Shown: positions 34,976 to 45,616 of the stretch, piece by piece
How positions within the stretch are numbered: position 1 is the first letter of the stretch
Layout: every line of letters begins with the position of its first letter
Assembly: GCF_025370935.1 (NCBI RefSeq)
Contig: NC_133474.1
Coordinates: 13,389,795 to 13,453,794, forward strand
Length of the DNA: 64,000 nucleotides
Direction: 5' to 3'
DNA from: Choristoneura fumiferana
Lineage: Eukaryota > Arthropoda > Insecta > Lepidoptera > Tortricidae
Made by a program: the position numbers and the translations under genes
The notes under the pieces: model-generated
Databases searched by the model: none
Told to the model about the DNA's origin: nothing
Seen by the model: the letters and a program-made list of their open reading frames with translations, nothing else

Positions 34976-37205
34976 TTGTCTTTTTTAATCGAACTTTCTG
35001 ATATATTTATGTCACAACTTCTCACTATCCACAACCGCGATGAAAATTTATAGACGAATCCCTGTAATATTCGCAGTCAGAACCAAAGTGAAAATAATTT
35101 TCGTCCGCACCATAAAGTTGTTCAATACATCTTTAAAACTTTGCTATAATCCGTAGATTTATCTCGACTTCTGACTTGCGTCAAGTACCTCTTTGGGTTA
35201 GGCAATCCGCGCTTAAGCTTTGGACAATTGTACTGCCTTCGGTTCTTTTGTCGTTTTACCCACGGCTTGCTTACGGTTCTATTACAAACATAGATCTTTA
35301 TTTGTTGGAAGAAAGAAGAAGAAGAAGAAATGACTCAGTTGTAAGTACGAGTAGGTACTTAATGAATTTCATATTTAAATCAATAAGCAAAAGCCCATTA
35401 GTTAATAAGCAACAGGTACGATCACGTATTTAGAAAGATTTTTGCAGATAACTATTTGTATGTAACGGGACTTATCACGCTATTTTTACACGAGTAATAT
35501 TTACCTCGACCTTTCAGCAACGTTACAGTTGCCGTGGTCACGAGAAGACTACTCGTATTGTTATGGTATTTTGACTATGAGTGAGAATCACGAAAGTTTG
35601 AAACGTTATATTTGTATGTAATCTGTAGATGACGTTCGACTGAGACTAGCTCAAAACGAGTATTCAGCGAAATTCACGCTACTTTAGTTTTGCAACAATT
35701 CACGAATTTCACAATTTAAGATACAATAACATAATAGCGAGATATTTGTGTAATACAAATGAGTAGCGTCGGAGCCACTGCGCCGCGTCGCCACGTAGCC
35801 GCGGGCGGGCCGGCGGAGCTGCAATTGCATCGGCTGCATGCGATTGTCTGATCCTTAGGTATTCAAATTTCCAACCGTCACCGACAGATGTCGGCGGAGC
35901 GCTCCGATTCAATCCCGCTTTAAAACTGCCTTCGCTGCCTCGAGGAAATTAAGCGTAAGCGGTAAATATACGTAGTTATAGGCTGCACCGCCCGTACCGG
36001 CTTTTAAATATTTGCCTTAGTTCGCGACAAATTAGAATTTTATCTGTTTCCACCAGACTACCGGTAATAATTCGTTGTGTTTATGTTCCGCTTTGAATTA
36101 TGAGTCTCGATTTAATTTACATAGAACCCCTCACTATAACTATTTTTGGACGAGTCCCGCGGTCGGAGGCGGAGCTTTGCTCGCGCGATTCTAAATCGCT
36201 GAAGTGATTAATCACGCTAACAATTTGTGGAAGTGTTGTCTGTGCGAACTTGTTAAACTATTAACTTGTACATGTCGTGGAGGTTGAGCGGAGCGCGCGG
36301 TCGCGCTGTGCCACATTGTTTACAGTCAAACGCAGAGTAATGTCACTCCAGTTTTGCCTTGAAGATGATATACGAGCATCTTACGTTCAGTTATTTGTAG
36401 TGAAATATGGTTTAACAGTTTCTTTCTTTTCATGTCTATTTCTACATGAGTTATTACTTTTGCGAATGTTTATTACATTTGGTTTTAAGTTTTCCCCGCA
36501 CTTTTTAATATTTTATCTTTTTGTTTTACGTATGGGTTTTCTTATTCGATGTGATTATGCATTTCCTATCATACTTACATTATACTACAAGTTACAAGAA
36601 CCTACTTTTAAAATGTTCTTTAGGATTCTTACAAAAACATTAACCTCAATGTTGACATTGATAGCGTAGTGTATTTAAAGTAATCATTAAAATGATGCTA
36701 TAGCTAGCGTCTAGAGCTGCTATTGCAGCTATCAAGTACCTCGATACTACAATAGCATTAAGTTGTGAAACTAACACAGAGTGCGGTCTAACTGCTGCTG
36801 CGGGGATACCTGGTCCAAACTGGTACATGCATGATCCTAAATGTTTCAATGCAAAGTTCTGACTTAGTTTAGCAAACTTGCTATGCAATGCAATATCAAT
36901 ATAAATTTCATGACAGTGTTAATTCCATTTAAGTTCCAAGCAGAAGCAATTTTTGTAAAAATACATGCAGAGGTTAAAATTTTGAACATTTAATTACTTT
37001 CTTTTTACAAAACTAGATAAAAACTAGATAAAGTCAAATACAATGTTATTATTTGCTCTTTAGAATCAAGAATCTGTAAACATCGGCCAGCTCAAAAGTA
37101 TAGCTTGTCATTTGATTCTTTGTCTATTGTTAGTTAGTTGCTGACTCATAAAATATCTAAAATTACGTCAAAAAGTACTCTGACAACGTTCAAATAATCT
37201 ATTTT
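34976..37205. other. Intronic DNA with GC-rich patches and a GAA microsatellite
   Basis: A short GAA/GAAA run sits at about 35308-35330. GC-rich patches at 35770-35910 and 36160-36320 are possible regulatory DNA. The 130-codon ORF at 36277-36669 has a hydrophobic character typical of T-rich chance ORFs and no recognisable family, so I do not call it a gene. Confidence 0.4.
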
Positions 37206-37212
37206 ATTATGC

Positions 37213-37540
37213 AAAAAAAAACTTTTTAGCAAAAAACTTAAACCGCCGAAAAAAACAGAAAAGCAAAAAATAATAAACCTTTTTCTCCTTTCTCTCCTAT
37301 TTAACCTTAATCTAGGTACTAGTTTGAAGTCGGTGCCTCAGCACGAGCCAGGAGGAGTGATAGAAGCCCATTAGGTAGATGCACTATAGGTCCACTTCTG
37401 AAGGCTAGTGCTGAGGCACCGACTTCAAATCAAACTAGTAACTATATTAAGGTTAAATAGGACAGAAAAGAGAAAAAGGTTTATAATTTGTTTGCTTTTC
37501 GGTTTTTTCGTTGGTTTAATTTTTTGTTAAAAAGTTTTTA
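37213..37540. mobile_element. Large palindromic foldback element
   Basis: Left arm 37213-37344 and right arm 37408-37540 are reverse complements with few mismatches, separated by about 63 bp. The inner ends are GTGCCTCAGCAC and GTGCTGAGGCAC. Outer parts pair AAACCTTTTTCTCC with its complement, and AAAAACTTTTT-like ends. Arms of about 130 bp with no coding capacity fit a foldback/MITE-type element, or an inverted duplication of a repeat end. Confidence 0.8.
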
Positions 37541-37915
37541 TTTTATACATTTTTCCCACCCTTGGGGTATTTTTTTTCCAAATTTATATAATACTAACAT
37601 CAAGATATACCCTATCCAATAAAAAAAGAATTATCGAAATTGGACTACTCCGTAAAAAGTTATGCCTGGTCATACATTACAATCAATGACTGAGCAATCA
37701 ATCATCCCCTGTTTTCCTACCCTTAGGGTAGGATTTTTTACAACTTTACAGGACCACCCTCGGGGTATACGCTTTTCAATAAAAAAAGAATTATCAAATC
37801 GGAGTACTCTGTAAAAAGTTATGCGTGGTCATACATAATATAAATATATATATACTCGCCGACGCGTCGACTTGAGAACCTCCTCCATTTTTTTCGTCGG
37901 TTAATATGCGTTTTA
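37541..37915. repeat. RTE-like repeat tail with two 160-bp tandem units
   Basis: A roughly 60-bp block beginning AATAAAAAAAGAATTATC and ending GTTATGCxTGGTCATACAT occurs at 37619-37679 and again at 37779-37839, period 160 bp. The terminal part has GTCGACTTGAGAACCTCCTC and a GTCGGTTAA ending. That is how a common lepidopteran LINE-type tail ends. Confidence 0.65.
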
Positions 37916-37931
37916 TATACTTTGTTTTAAT

Positions 37932-37952
37932 TAGGCGTTACTTTGCGGAGGT
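37932..37952. repeat. Fragment of the GGCGTTACTTTGCGGAGG family
   Basis: AGGCGTTACTTTGCGGAGG followed by TCCAT, the fourth occurrence of this motif in the window. Only the terminal piece is recognisable. Confidence 0.6.
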
Positions 37953-38559
37953 CCATGATATTATCATTTTGTTTCAGTTCATTGATATGCGTTTTGTTAA
38001 AATCGGCTTGTGGCACTTTTCGTCTCAAACCTGTAAACCTAAGCTCAAAATCGTCTTAATCCTTGACAGTGGAGTAGCTGGCTGATTGCCTAGTTATCTG
38101 TCCCTCAGTTTAATGACATTGTGACGCGCCATTTAACAGGAGGTCTGGCAGTAACTGCCGGTGTCTGTATCGAAACAGAGCCTTCCCGCTCGTTAAGCCA
38201 CGGTCAATATCTACGCTAACGAATGGGGTCAAACTAAACGACCTTAACTGGTATAGAGTGATAGCCAAATTTTACAATGAGATGAGAGCTCTTTAATTTT
38301 CAACGACTGCCGAATTCAGACTGGCAGAGAAAAGATGGTCTGAAAACGTTTTAATGTTATTGAAATTATCCGAAGTCCGCTATTGAGTTTTCACTAAAAA
38401 TATTTGGATAGTTATTTTGTTGTATTACAAACATAATTTATAGTCTATTTATGAGGATAGGTCACTGTTTATGTATTAAATAACCTATTTTTTTCGTGTA
38501 GTATATGTAATATAGTTACTAACGAAAAAACTTAGGTACCGAAAGGATATATTTTAATA
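37953..38559. other. Intronic DNA, no gene recognised
   Basis: No exon, RNA gene or clear repeat seen. A slightly GC-richer patch lies at 38130-38260. Confidence 0.35.
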
Positions 38560-38735
38560 CTCAGCGTAAGCGTTGGCAGGCCTCCCACTAGGTGGACTGA
38601 CGACATCGTGAGAGTTGCGGGAAACCGGCGGATGCAAGTGGCGAGTGGTCGTTCATTGTGGCGTTCTAAGAGGCCTATTCTAAGGCCTTTGATCAGCAGT
38701 GGACGTCTTCCGGCTGATGATGATGATGATGACTC
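38560..38735 (+). mobile_element. LINE ORF2 C-terminal fragment with (GAT)n tail
   Basis: A + strand frame reads VGRPPTRWTDDIVRVAGNRR, then MQVASGRSLWR, typical of the last 50 residues of lepidopteran non-LTR polyproteins (RWxDDIxRVAG...W...EAY...QQWT). The reading decays afterwards, and the segment ends in GATGATGATGATGATGAC, the usual tail of this LINE. It is a dead 5'-truncated copy. Confidence 0.75.
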
Positions 38736-39865
38736 ATCATCTCACCGTGCCAAAATTTGATAATCAGGTTTCGCTAAAGCACATTAGGACAACTAGAACA
38801 CGAATTAATTCTCGAGTTCACATCGCGCATCTTTCTAGACAGATGGTATAATCAAGGCAGTGCAGCTCATTTATGCTGTCGAGACATTAATAACTCGTTT
38901 TAATTGAAGACATCTTCTGCTGGTCCCGTCTTCAAGTTGCGCGATTATGTGCAGCGACAGCGAACAGGGCTGCCAACAAGAGCAAGATAATCCGCTTCGC
39001 CTTGGCTGCTTTTATTTTGTCGTTTTGGCTTCGCTATCTTAATTGGACTGTTTACCGTCAATGAGTTAAGTAACTTAACATGTAACCTTGTCTGGCGCCG
39101 GGCGCCTTATTGACTTCGCTATTCAGCTTAGGGTCAGTGGAGACGGACTGCATTCCAAATGCAACGTAACTGCCACCTGCCGACTGACACGCTTTTCTCA
39201 CTCAAGCTTTTTTTTTGCTGCGATTAAATAATAGTTTAAAAAACTAAAAAAACATACTTTAATGGTAACTGCGTACTGCTCGGTTAAATTGTTATGTCTT
39301 GGAGTTCCAGTGTCTAGATCGTGACTCCAGCATCAGATCAGCTTGATGGTACTATTTTGTTGTTTTCATCCAAACTAAGCATAATTGCCATGTTTCGTTT
39401 TGTCTCAATACAAAAAAAGAAGTGGTTAAAAATATTGCGTTACAATAATAGACACTTAGTTATAAGTCAAGCTACTAACCCGTGTCGTCAATTGTACTTA
39501 GATAAGACATATAGTAGCTGAACATATCCGACTTAATCCGGGCATCTAGCAACCCTGGCAGCTCACATTCGCCGTCCGCTGCCGCTAATGGCTGGTAAAA
39601 CCTCGCTCCACCTCACAATGGAAAACTCCCTAAAATGCTTGATAAATTGCTTCCCTCCCGTCAGTGTAGATATTATCCATCTACATATTGCACACATATG
39701 CCGCTTCCGCGTCAGTCTATATTGGAACTTTAGTCAATCATAACGAAATTATAACATAATAACTGGAAATGATACTCGTAAAGAGTGGAAGTACCTACAT
39801 CATTTATGAGCAACGCGGCAAGCGTGTTGGGCACCTTTGCGCTACGAACGATTCGAGGCGGTCTT
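38736..39865. other. Intronic DNA, no gene recognised
   Basis: A run around 38930-39190 is GC-richer and could be conserved noncoding DNA. Short ORFs are unremarkable. No repeat ends are seen. Confidence 0.35.
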
Positions 39866-40025
39866 TTTTTATAATCATCATGTCAGCCGATTGACGTCCA
39901 CTGCTGGACATAGGCCTCCCCCAAGGCTCTCCACTCAGACCGGTCTTGTGCTTTTCGCATCCACCGCGATTCCGCGATCTCCAGATCCAGATCCAGGTCG
40001 TCGCTCCATCTTGTTGGAGGCCTTT
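39866..40025 (-). mobile_element. LINE ORF2 C-terminal fragment
   Basis: The - strand reads ESRWMRKAQDRSEWRALGEA, then YVQQWTSIG and a stop at 39883-39885, followed by an ATGATGATTAT-like tail. This is the C-terminus of the same broad LINE class as the fragment at 38.6 kb, in the opposite orientation. The upstream part is lost, and a short direct repeat (AGATCCAGATCCAG on +) disturbs the reading near 39980. Confidence 0.75.
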
Positions 40026-41435
40026 TTTTACAATATAAAAATATTATTTAAGTTAGCTAGTAGATTTATTATTTAGTAGTATTTAGCTCTTAGGTATATG
40101 ATTGTATTTTCTATAAGTTTATATTCTTAAATATACAAATTCCAACCGAATTTCAGATCGAATAAAGTTTTCAATAGCGGCTTTGAATAACGGCATTAAG
40201 TCGAAAACAGACAATATCTTAATGGCTGTTTTAGGTTTTATTATAATACGTCACGGGCAGTGCTCTTCGTGTTGAATAATTATATTTCCGGAGAGTGCAT
40301 CACTAGGCTCGTTTAGTGTTATTATGAGTACAAACAACTGAAATACCCGTGGGTATTATATTGCTGGCCGCGTCCGCTTTCATTATCGTATCAGGATCAT
40401 GGGCCGAATCCAATCGGTACCAAATATTTTTCTGTCGGTGGACAGCGCGTGAGGATTAATCTGATATTGTTTTACTTCTAACATTTCGCTCTATTTATAT
40501 TAACAGATGATATAGTTAATTCAGAACTAAGTGCAGCTAAACATCCCAGAATTACTTAACGTCACATACATACCAGTACAAAATCTTCTCAGCGTAGTAA
40601 GATTTCACGACAGCAAGGAAGTGGCACGTTCCTTGCATCATTTCACAAAAGCGTTTCGATGTAGAGACGTAGTGCACGTCTCGTTTACTTTGTAACGTTT
40701 AATACATCTGGAAAGTCACCGGAATAGGTCATGAGTGTAACGTAATTAATTTTGCTATTTAGATGGTAGGGTTTAAGCAGATTTGGGACGATCTCGAGGC
40801 CACTCGGCAATTCTCCATTAATTACGCCTGCATCGTGCTCGAGCCGTCCGGGCGTCACCCTAAGCGATTGTATTGCTAATTCACTGTGACGTCACACACC
40901 ACTGTCACCAACCTCCCAATCAATGTGCCTACGGTCAACAATTTTGCACAGTGTGCACAATTTTTATTGCCCTACCCGACCACATGTTCCCACGATGATA
41001 CAGAATGGGTCTTTGTAACAAAAGTTATATTTAGAGCATTCGAATGGTACGTGACGCCGACGCTTCGGGGCATAAAATACGACGTCGTCGCTCTCGGATT
41101 TTAAATTCTGCGTATCTTCCGGACGATAGTAACTTCGCTAACTAGGCACCTGAAGTCTGCAGTTTGCGCAAAGAGTCATAAGGCAGCATTAATCATTCAT
41201 TCAGCATAAAAGACAGGAATAAGAAAATGTTTTCAAATTACGCTGGCTAAATGATGAAGACTTAAGCATTTCTTGACTTTTCTCGATGCTAATATAGATT
41301 GCAGTATATTTGTTAGCGTTTGGGGTTAACTGAAATCAATCAAGTAGAATTGCTCTTGGGGTAAAGGTTTTGTTACGACTTTATTTTCTCAATTATATGA
41401 CTTTTTCTGCTAAAATGTATTCCTTACTTCTATCC
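40026..41435. other. Intronic DNA, no gene recognised
   Basis: AT-rich DNA with a GC-richer stretch at 40780-41100. The 72-codon ORF at 40886-41104 has no recognised domain. No RNA gene seen. Confidence 0.35.
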
Positions 41436-41577
41436 ATTGTAAAGGTTGCCTGGAAGAGATCGCTCTGAAGCGAAAAGGGCGCCTATTGCTTAGAAAATCT
41501 CTATGTATATACCATTGTTTTCTGTACTGCTTACTGTGTCGGTGTGCAATAAAGAGTTATTGTATTGTATTGTATTT
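41436..41577 (+). mobile_element. LINE/SINE 3' tail ending in (TATTG)n
   Basis: AAAGGTTGCCTGGAAGAGAT, CGCTCTGAAGCGAAAAGGG and GCAATAAAGAGTTATTG, then repeated TATTG, form a complete 3' tail of an abundant lepidopteran retroposon. The GCGAT...TCGC-like inverted pair in the middle is typical. A reverse copy lies at 56545-56685 and a fragment at 27.7 kb. Confidence 0.75.
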
Positions 41578-42385
41578 TCTGATTGATGTTGGTAATATTG
41601 CGGTGCTATTTACAATGTTCAACTGCGAAGACGATGGCTGGATAAACTGTTTTAAAATGTTATAACATCAACGAAATTCACTGCAGAGGGACATCACACG
41701 GAAGTTGTTAAATTATTCAAACATCAAAAGCTCAAAGGTTTTTGCGCAACAGCGCTTAAAGAAATATTTACGCGAGGACGATAAATGAAAATATTTGCCT
41801 CTATTTTAATATACTCGTAAGAATTCATTTTTGAAGGCACGAGCTAAATGGGAATATGATACGAAGGAGGAACCATCTCGCGGGAACGCCGCGGGAAACT
41901 GCTATGTGCCCAAACCCCACGACACTTGACAAATTACATTATGATTTTGTTGCCGGGCCTGCCGAACCACTTTCTAACTTAATTTTGCACTTATGCGTGT
42001 GTTATGCTAAGTGACAAAGTTTGGCGTCTCTATTTATACGTACCTAACTTTTATAAGGAGGATTCTTGTCTTAATGAAAGCGAAATCAATCATGGCTAAT
42101 GTTATTCTGGGACTTGGATTTCACTCGTGTGAACTTGGTTTTTCCAAGCTTTTTATTGGCTTCACCTTGTTTAAAATATTACAAATTTATCCACTTCCAT
42201 TCAATCCGACGATGGATTCCTTATTTGATATGCAATTATGTACTTCAGATGACAATAATCAACAAAAAGTACAGTCGGAAAAAAATATTTTTTTACAGAA
42301 ACTTATTTAGCGATGTTTACCTAAGTTTTAAGGTAACTTTGAATTGAAAGCTTACTAAAAAACATTAAATTTAAAAAATCGAAAA
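41578..42385. other. Intronic DNA, no gene recognised
   Basis: AT-rich intron. Overlapping 82- and 99-codon + strand ORFs near 42011-42347 lie in different frames of the same segment and show no domain. Nothing else is supported. Confidence 0.35.
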
Positions 42386-42812
42386 ACCCGACTGCCTTAA
42401 AAACTAAAAGGAAGAAAATAACTCTAGTGGTCTAGAACTCTACCAAGTAGCTAATTTAAAGTGCATCAATCGGGACTCCTAACCAAGAATTTAGATTTTT
42501 TTAATTTAATGTTTTATTTTATACTTTTTGGTACATTAAAAGTATTATAACCCAAATATATATTTAGAATGGGCTAATTCTTAGCTTTCATTTGATATTG
42601 TTGCAATACAAAATATATTTTTTATTCCTCCGCCATTTTTTTTCCGCAGACGCCATATTGAAATTTTATATACCCTATGTCACTTCAACAGTTATGACGA
42701 ATCCAATAATACATCATATGTAAAAATCCGTCGAGCCGTTTAGGCTGCAGCGAGGACCAAAAAATACCATACATACGCTCGAAAAACATAACCCTCCTTC
42801 GGGCAGTCGGGT
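42386..42812. mobile_element. Short terminal-inverted-repeat element ACCCGACTGCC
   Basis: The left end ACCCGACTGCC (42386) is matched by the inverted right end GGGCAGTCGGGT (to 42812). The termini, with AAAACTAAAAGGAAGAAAAT on the left and CATAACCCTCCTTCGGGCAG on the right, are familiar from lepidopteran genomes. At about 427 bp with no ORF it is nonautonomous. Whether it moves as a DNA element or is a retroposon tail is open. Confidence 0.6.
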
Positions 42813-42887
42813 AAAAATAATACACGGGCTACTCGCGTGTTTTGTATTTAGTTTGTGAACGCTCGGCATGTACGCAAAGGTAATCTC

Positions 42888-43150
42888 ACTTAAATTATAA
42901 ATGTGAAAGTTTGTATGTCTGTCTGTTTGTTTGTTACCTCATCACGTCTAAACCGCTGAACCGATTTAAATGACATTCGGTGTACACATTTTTTTTTATT
43001 CGACTGGATGGCAAACGAGCAAGTGGGAACATACTTTGAGTCCCGGGGAATGACATAGGATAGTTTTTATCCCGCAAAATTGCATAGTTCCCGCGGGATA
43101 GCGATACACGAATTCTACGCAGACGGAATAACAGGCGACAGGCTAGTCAA
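42888..43150 (+). mobile_element. ATAAATGTGAAAGTTTG-type repeat carrying a nested LINE tail
   Basis: Starts at TTATAAATGTGAAAGTTTG, with a TCTGTCTGTTTGTTTG segment, and resumes with GTTTTTATCCCGCAAAATTG to a CGACAGGCTAGT end. It is the same family as 43800-44008. Between about 42988 and 43032 it is interrupted by a stretch containing TTATTCGACTGGATGGCAAA, which belongs to a different family (see 53500). Confidence 0.7.
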
Positions 43151-43294
43151 TAATATACTATCAAGTAACATCTTTGTTGAATTTAAGTAACCCAATTGGT
43201 AAAAAAGTTTTCCTATTTTTTAAATGCAATCAGCGAGTTTGCAATTTTTTTATGCCTACTTTAGCGCTTGTCTGTTCTAATAAAAGAGAGTACC

Positions 43295-43420
43295 GTAGTC
43301 TAGGGAGCCTGACCGAGCTACGCGCTACGCCGCTTTTCGTAGCACAACGGCTACGAAGTGCTACGCATCGGCTGTGCTACAATGCGCATGTGCTACGATA
43401 TAAAATCAAACTACTCTAAC
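43295..43420. repeat. GCTACG-rich short-motif cluster
   Basis: Within about 90 bp the motif CTACG or its complement CGTAG occurs about eight times (CGCGCTACGCCGC, TTCGTAGCAC, GGCTACGAAGTGCTACGC and so on). Such clusters usually lie just inside the ends of DNA transposons. A looser group of the same motif lies at 44095-44125, so the two may be ends of one degraded element. Confidence 0.5.
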
Positions 43421-43532
43421 TTTTTAACACGAGAAATTGTATAGCAGATTTTTTCATAGTTTTGTGTATTTTAGATGAGCATATTTTCACGGGTTGCTGG
43501 AATAATAAAATTAACAAAAACCAATACTTGCG

Positions 43533-43570
43533 ATTTTTAGGGTTCCGTAGTCAATTAGGAACCCTTATTT
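43533..43570 (+). repeat. AGGGTTCCGTAG family end fragment
   Basis: AGGGTTCCGTAGTCAATTAG, then GAACCCTTA, the same start as the element at 27.3 kb. The downstream body is not clearly recognisable. Confidence 0.55.
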
Positions 43571-43799
43571 TAAGTGTTAAACTGGCTTTTTGCATGTCAA
43601 AAGCTTTTGTAAATTCATTTGTTCATAATTAATTAAATTCAGGTACGCATGTTTAAAGACTAATATTTTTTTTATTGTTTCAAGTTTCAGACTTTTAAAA
43701 ATCAGTATGTAATTTAATATTATTTAATTACATCGTTCGGCCATTGTTAGAAAGAAGAAGTAGTTAAGAGAGAGTATAATGAAACTGTTTGTGTTATAC

Positions 43800-44008
43800 T
43801 TTACTAATCCATACTAATACTATAAATGCGAAAGTGTGTGTGCTTGTGTCGAAACGGAGCGACGGATCGATGTGGTTTTTGGCATAGAGATAGTTTATGG
43901 GCCAGAGAGTGACATGCTACTTTTTATCCCGAAAAAATGCACAGTTCCCGAGAGAACAGCGCGCGATAACCGAATTCCACGCGGGCGAAGCCGCGGTCAA
44001 AAGCTAGT
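43800..44008 (+). mobile_element. Interspersed repeat, ACTATAAATGCGAAAGTGTG family
   Basis: Begins TACTAATACTATAAATGCGA and ends GCGAAGCCGCGGTCAAAAGC, then TAGT. This is one of the commonest lepidopteran repeats. The middle includes TTTTTATCCCGAAAAAATGC. It is noncoding and a near full-length sibling of the interrupted copy at 42888-43150. Confidence 0.75.
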
Positions 44009-44409
44009 TATTTAATAATGCTGGAGACATGTTGAGTTTTCTGTTCGTGGGCAGTTTGCGCTATAAAGCGGAAAACGCTGCTATCGATTACGAGCGCACC
44101 GCTACGCCCTACGTGGTAGCGAAAGTATCTCACAGATTAACAACAGCTTCATCTTTATTGTATAGAAGATTTCACTGAGAATATATGCTTAACTCCTGAA
44201 TTTGCCATATTCTATTGAAAATACAAAGGTTTAGCGAAGAATAAAAATGATCCGGTAAAAAATTTAACTCAGTGTTCTTTATAACTGTCTCTTTCTAAAA
44301 CGCTTTTCTCTATGCAGTTGCTATGGCGTTATTTGCGAGTGACGTCACTGCTAGTATTACTTTCCCTGTCTAATCTTGAATTTCAAACGTTTATATCTAA
44401 CTCTGTTAC

Positions 44410-44587
44410 ATGTACCATCAGCCAAATAAGTGGTCTATCAATTTTTAAATAAGTGCGTATCAAATGAATATGTCGCTAAAGTCGAACTTTCAAGGTGACA
44501 GACACATCTATTGGCATTATTGTTTTATGAAATGCAAACGATTATTAACTTTAGGAAGGTAGACCACATAATTTGGCTGATGGTACA
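44410..44587. mobile_element. 178-bp MITE with ATGTACCATCAGCCAAAT ends
   Basis: The left end ATGTACCATCAGCCAAATAA, then GTGGTCTA, is the inverted complement of the right end TAGACCACATAATTTGGCTG, then ATGGTACAT, with about one mismatch in 28 bp. Its short length, lack of an ORF and strong terminal inverted repeats fit a nonautonomous DNA transposon. Confidence 0.8.
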
Positions 44588-45025
44588 TAGAAGTACCATC
44601 AATATTATTTTTCCTTTGGAAAACGCGACTTGACAAGCTTTGAATTAATAAATAAATAGTCAAATACCGTATTTTTCACAACGCTCGTACTGCAGAAAAT
44701 ATTATTCTTATTTTATTTATTACTATCATAATATGACCAATTTCGATCATCAAGGGACTTCTCTGCCAAACCATAAAAACGAGGCAAATAAAGACAGTTA
44801 TTTTCGCATTTAACATACGAACGAGGATAAGAATTAGAACTGAGTGTTATATTTAGAATTGTTTGTTGTTTTGCGTGTGTATTTCAAATTAAATTCAATA
44901 TTATGGTAATAACCTTACATGTATTTGAATTAATGACACTATGCTATATATATATAGGCTTTCACTAGTCATTTCATTATAGACAGCGAATATGCCTTGT
45001 CCACTGCCAACACTTTAAACATTAA

Positions 45026-45612
45026 GCTACTGTTACACATGCTCGTTACTAGCATGCTAATAAGCATACTTATGAGCTGCCAGTAATGAGCATGCTCATG
45101 GACTGTTTACATTTGCTAGTAATAAGCATGCTAGTTTTAAGTATGCTCCTAAAGAACCATGCTCAAAACAAACACTCCGATTACACATGCCAGTTGAAAG
45201 TCAGTGTTGCCATAGCAACTACCGTGTTCTACGGCTTTCAGGCAGGGCAGGCTTTCTTAAAATCCACGGCCTACGGCTGCAATCCTGTAGCCGTTACGGC
45301 TTTTCGCAAATTCAACGTTAATAATTTAATTTATTTGTAACAAAATCTAGTAACTTTTTTTGCTTGCAACTCTCGTGGCACTACCAATACTAGCATGGTC
45401 ATTAAGCAAACGCGTTCACACTTGCTTATTACCTTTTCCCTTTCCACCCCCGAATCAACTAGCATGCTTGAAAATAGCAGGGCCTGCTATTAGGGAGCAT
45501 GCCACTAAAAAAACATGCTCGATATTAGCATGCCCTGTACACACGTGCTAGTAAGTAGCATTTGCTCGATAGTAGCATCTCGTGCTACTAACGAGCATGT
45601 GTAACATGTAGC
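45026..45612. mobile_element. 587-bp TTAA-flanked nonautonomous DNA transposon with an AGCATGC array
   Basis: TTAA precedes (45022-45025) and follows (45613-45616) the element. The termini are inverted repeats of about 29 bp: GCTACTGTTACACATGCTCG on the left against the complement of CGAGCATGTGTAACATGTAGC on the right. The outer 120-150 bp at each end carry roughly a dozen copies of AGCATGCT-like palindromes. The middle (about 45200-45360) is unrelated and has no transposase. TTAA targets are used by piggyBac and Kolobok transposases, so one of those superfamilies is the likely driver. Confidence 0.85.
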
Positions 45613-45616
45613 TTAA

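Noticed and set aside
36277..36669. 130-codon + strand hydrophobic ORF
   Set aside because: T-rich sequence easily gives Phe/Leu-rich chance ORFs that look like membrane proteins. No family or conserved motif is visible.
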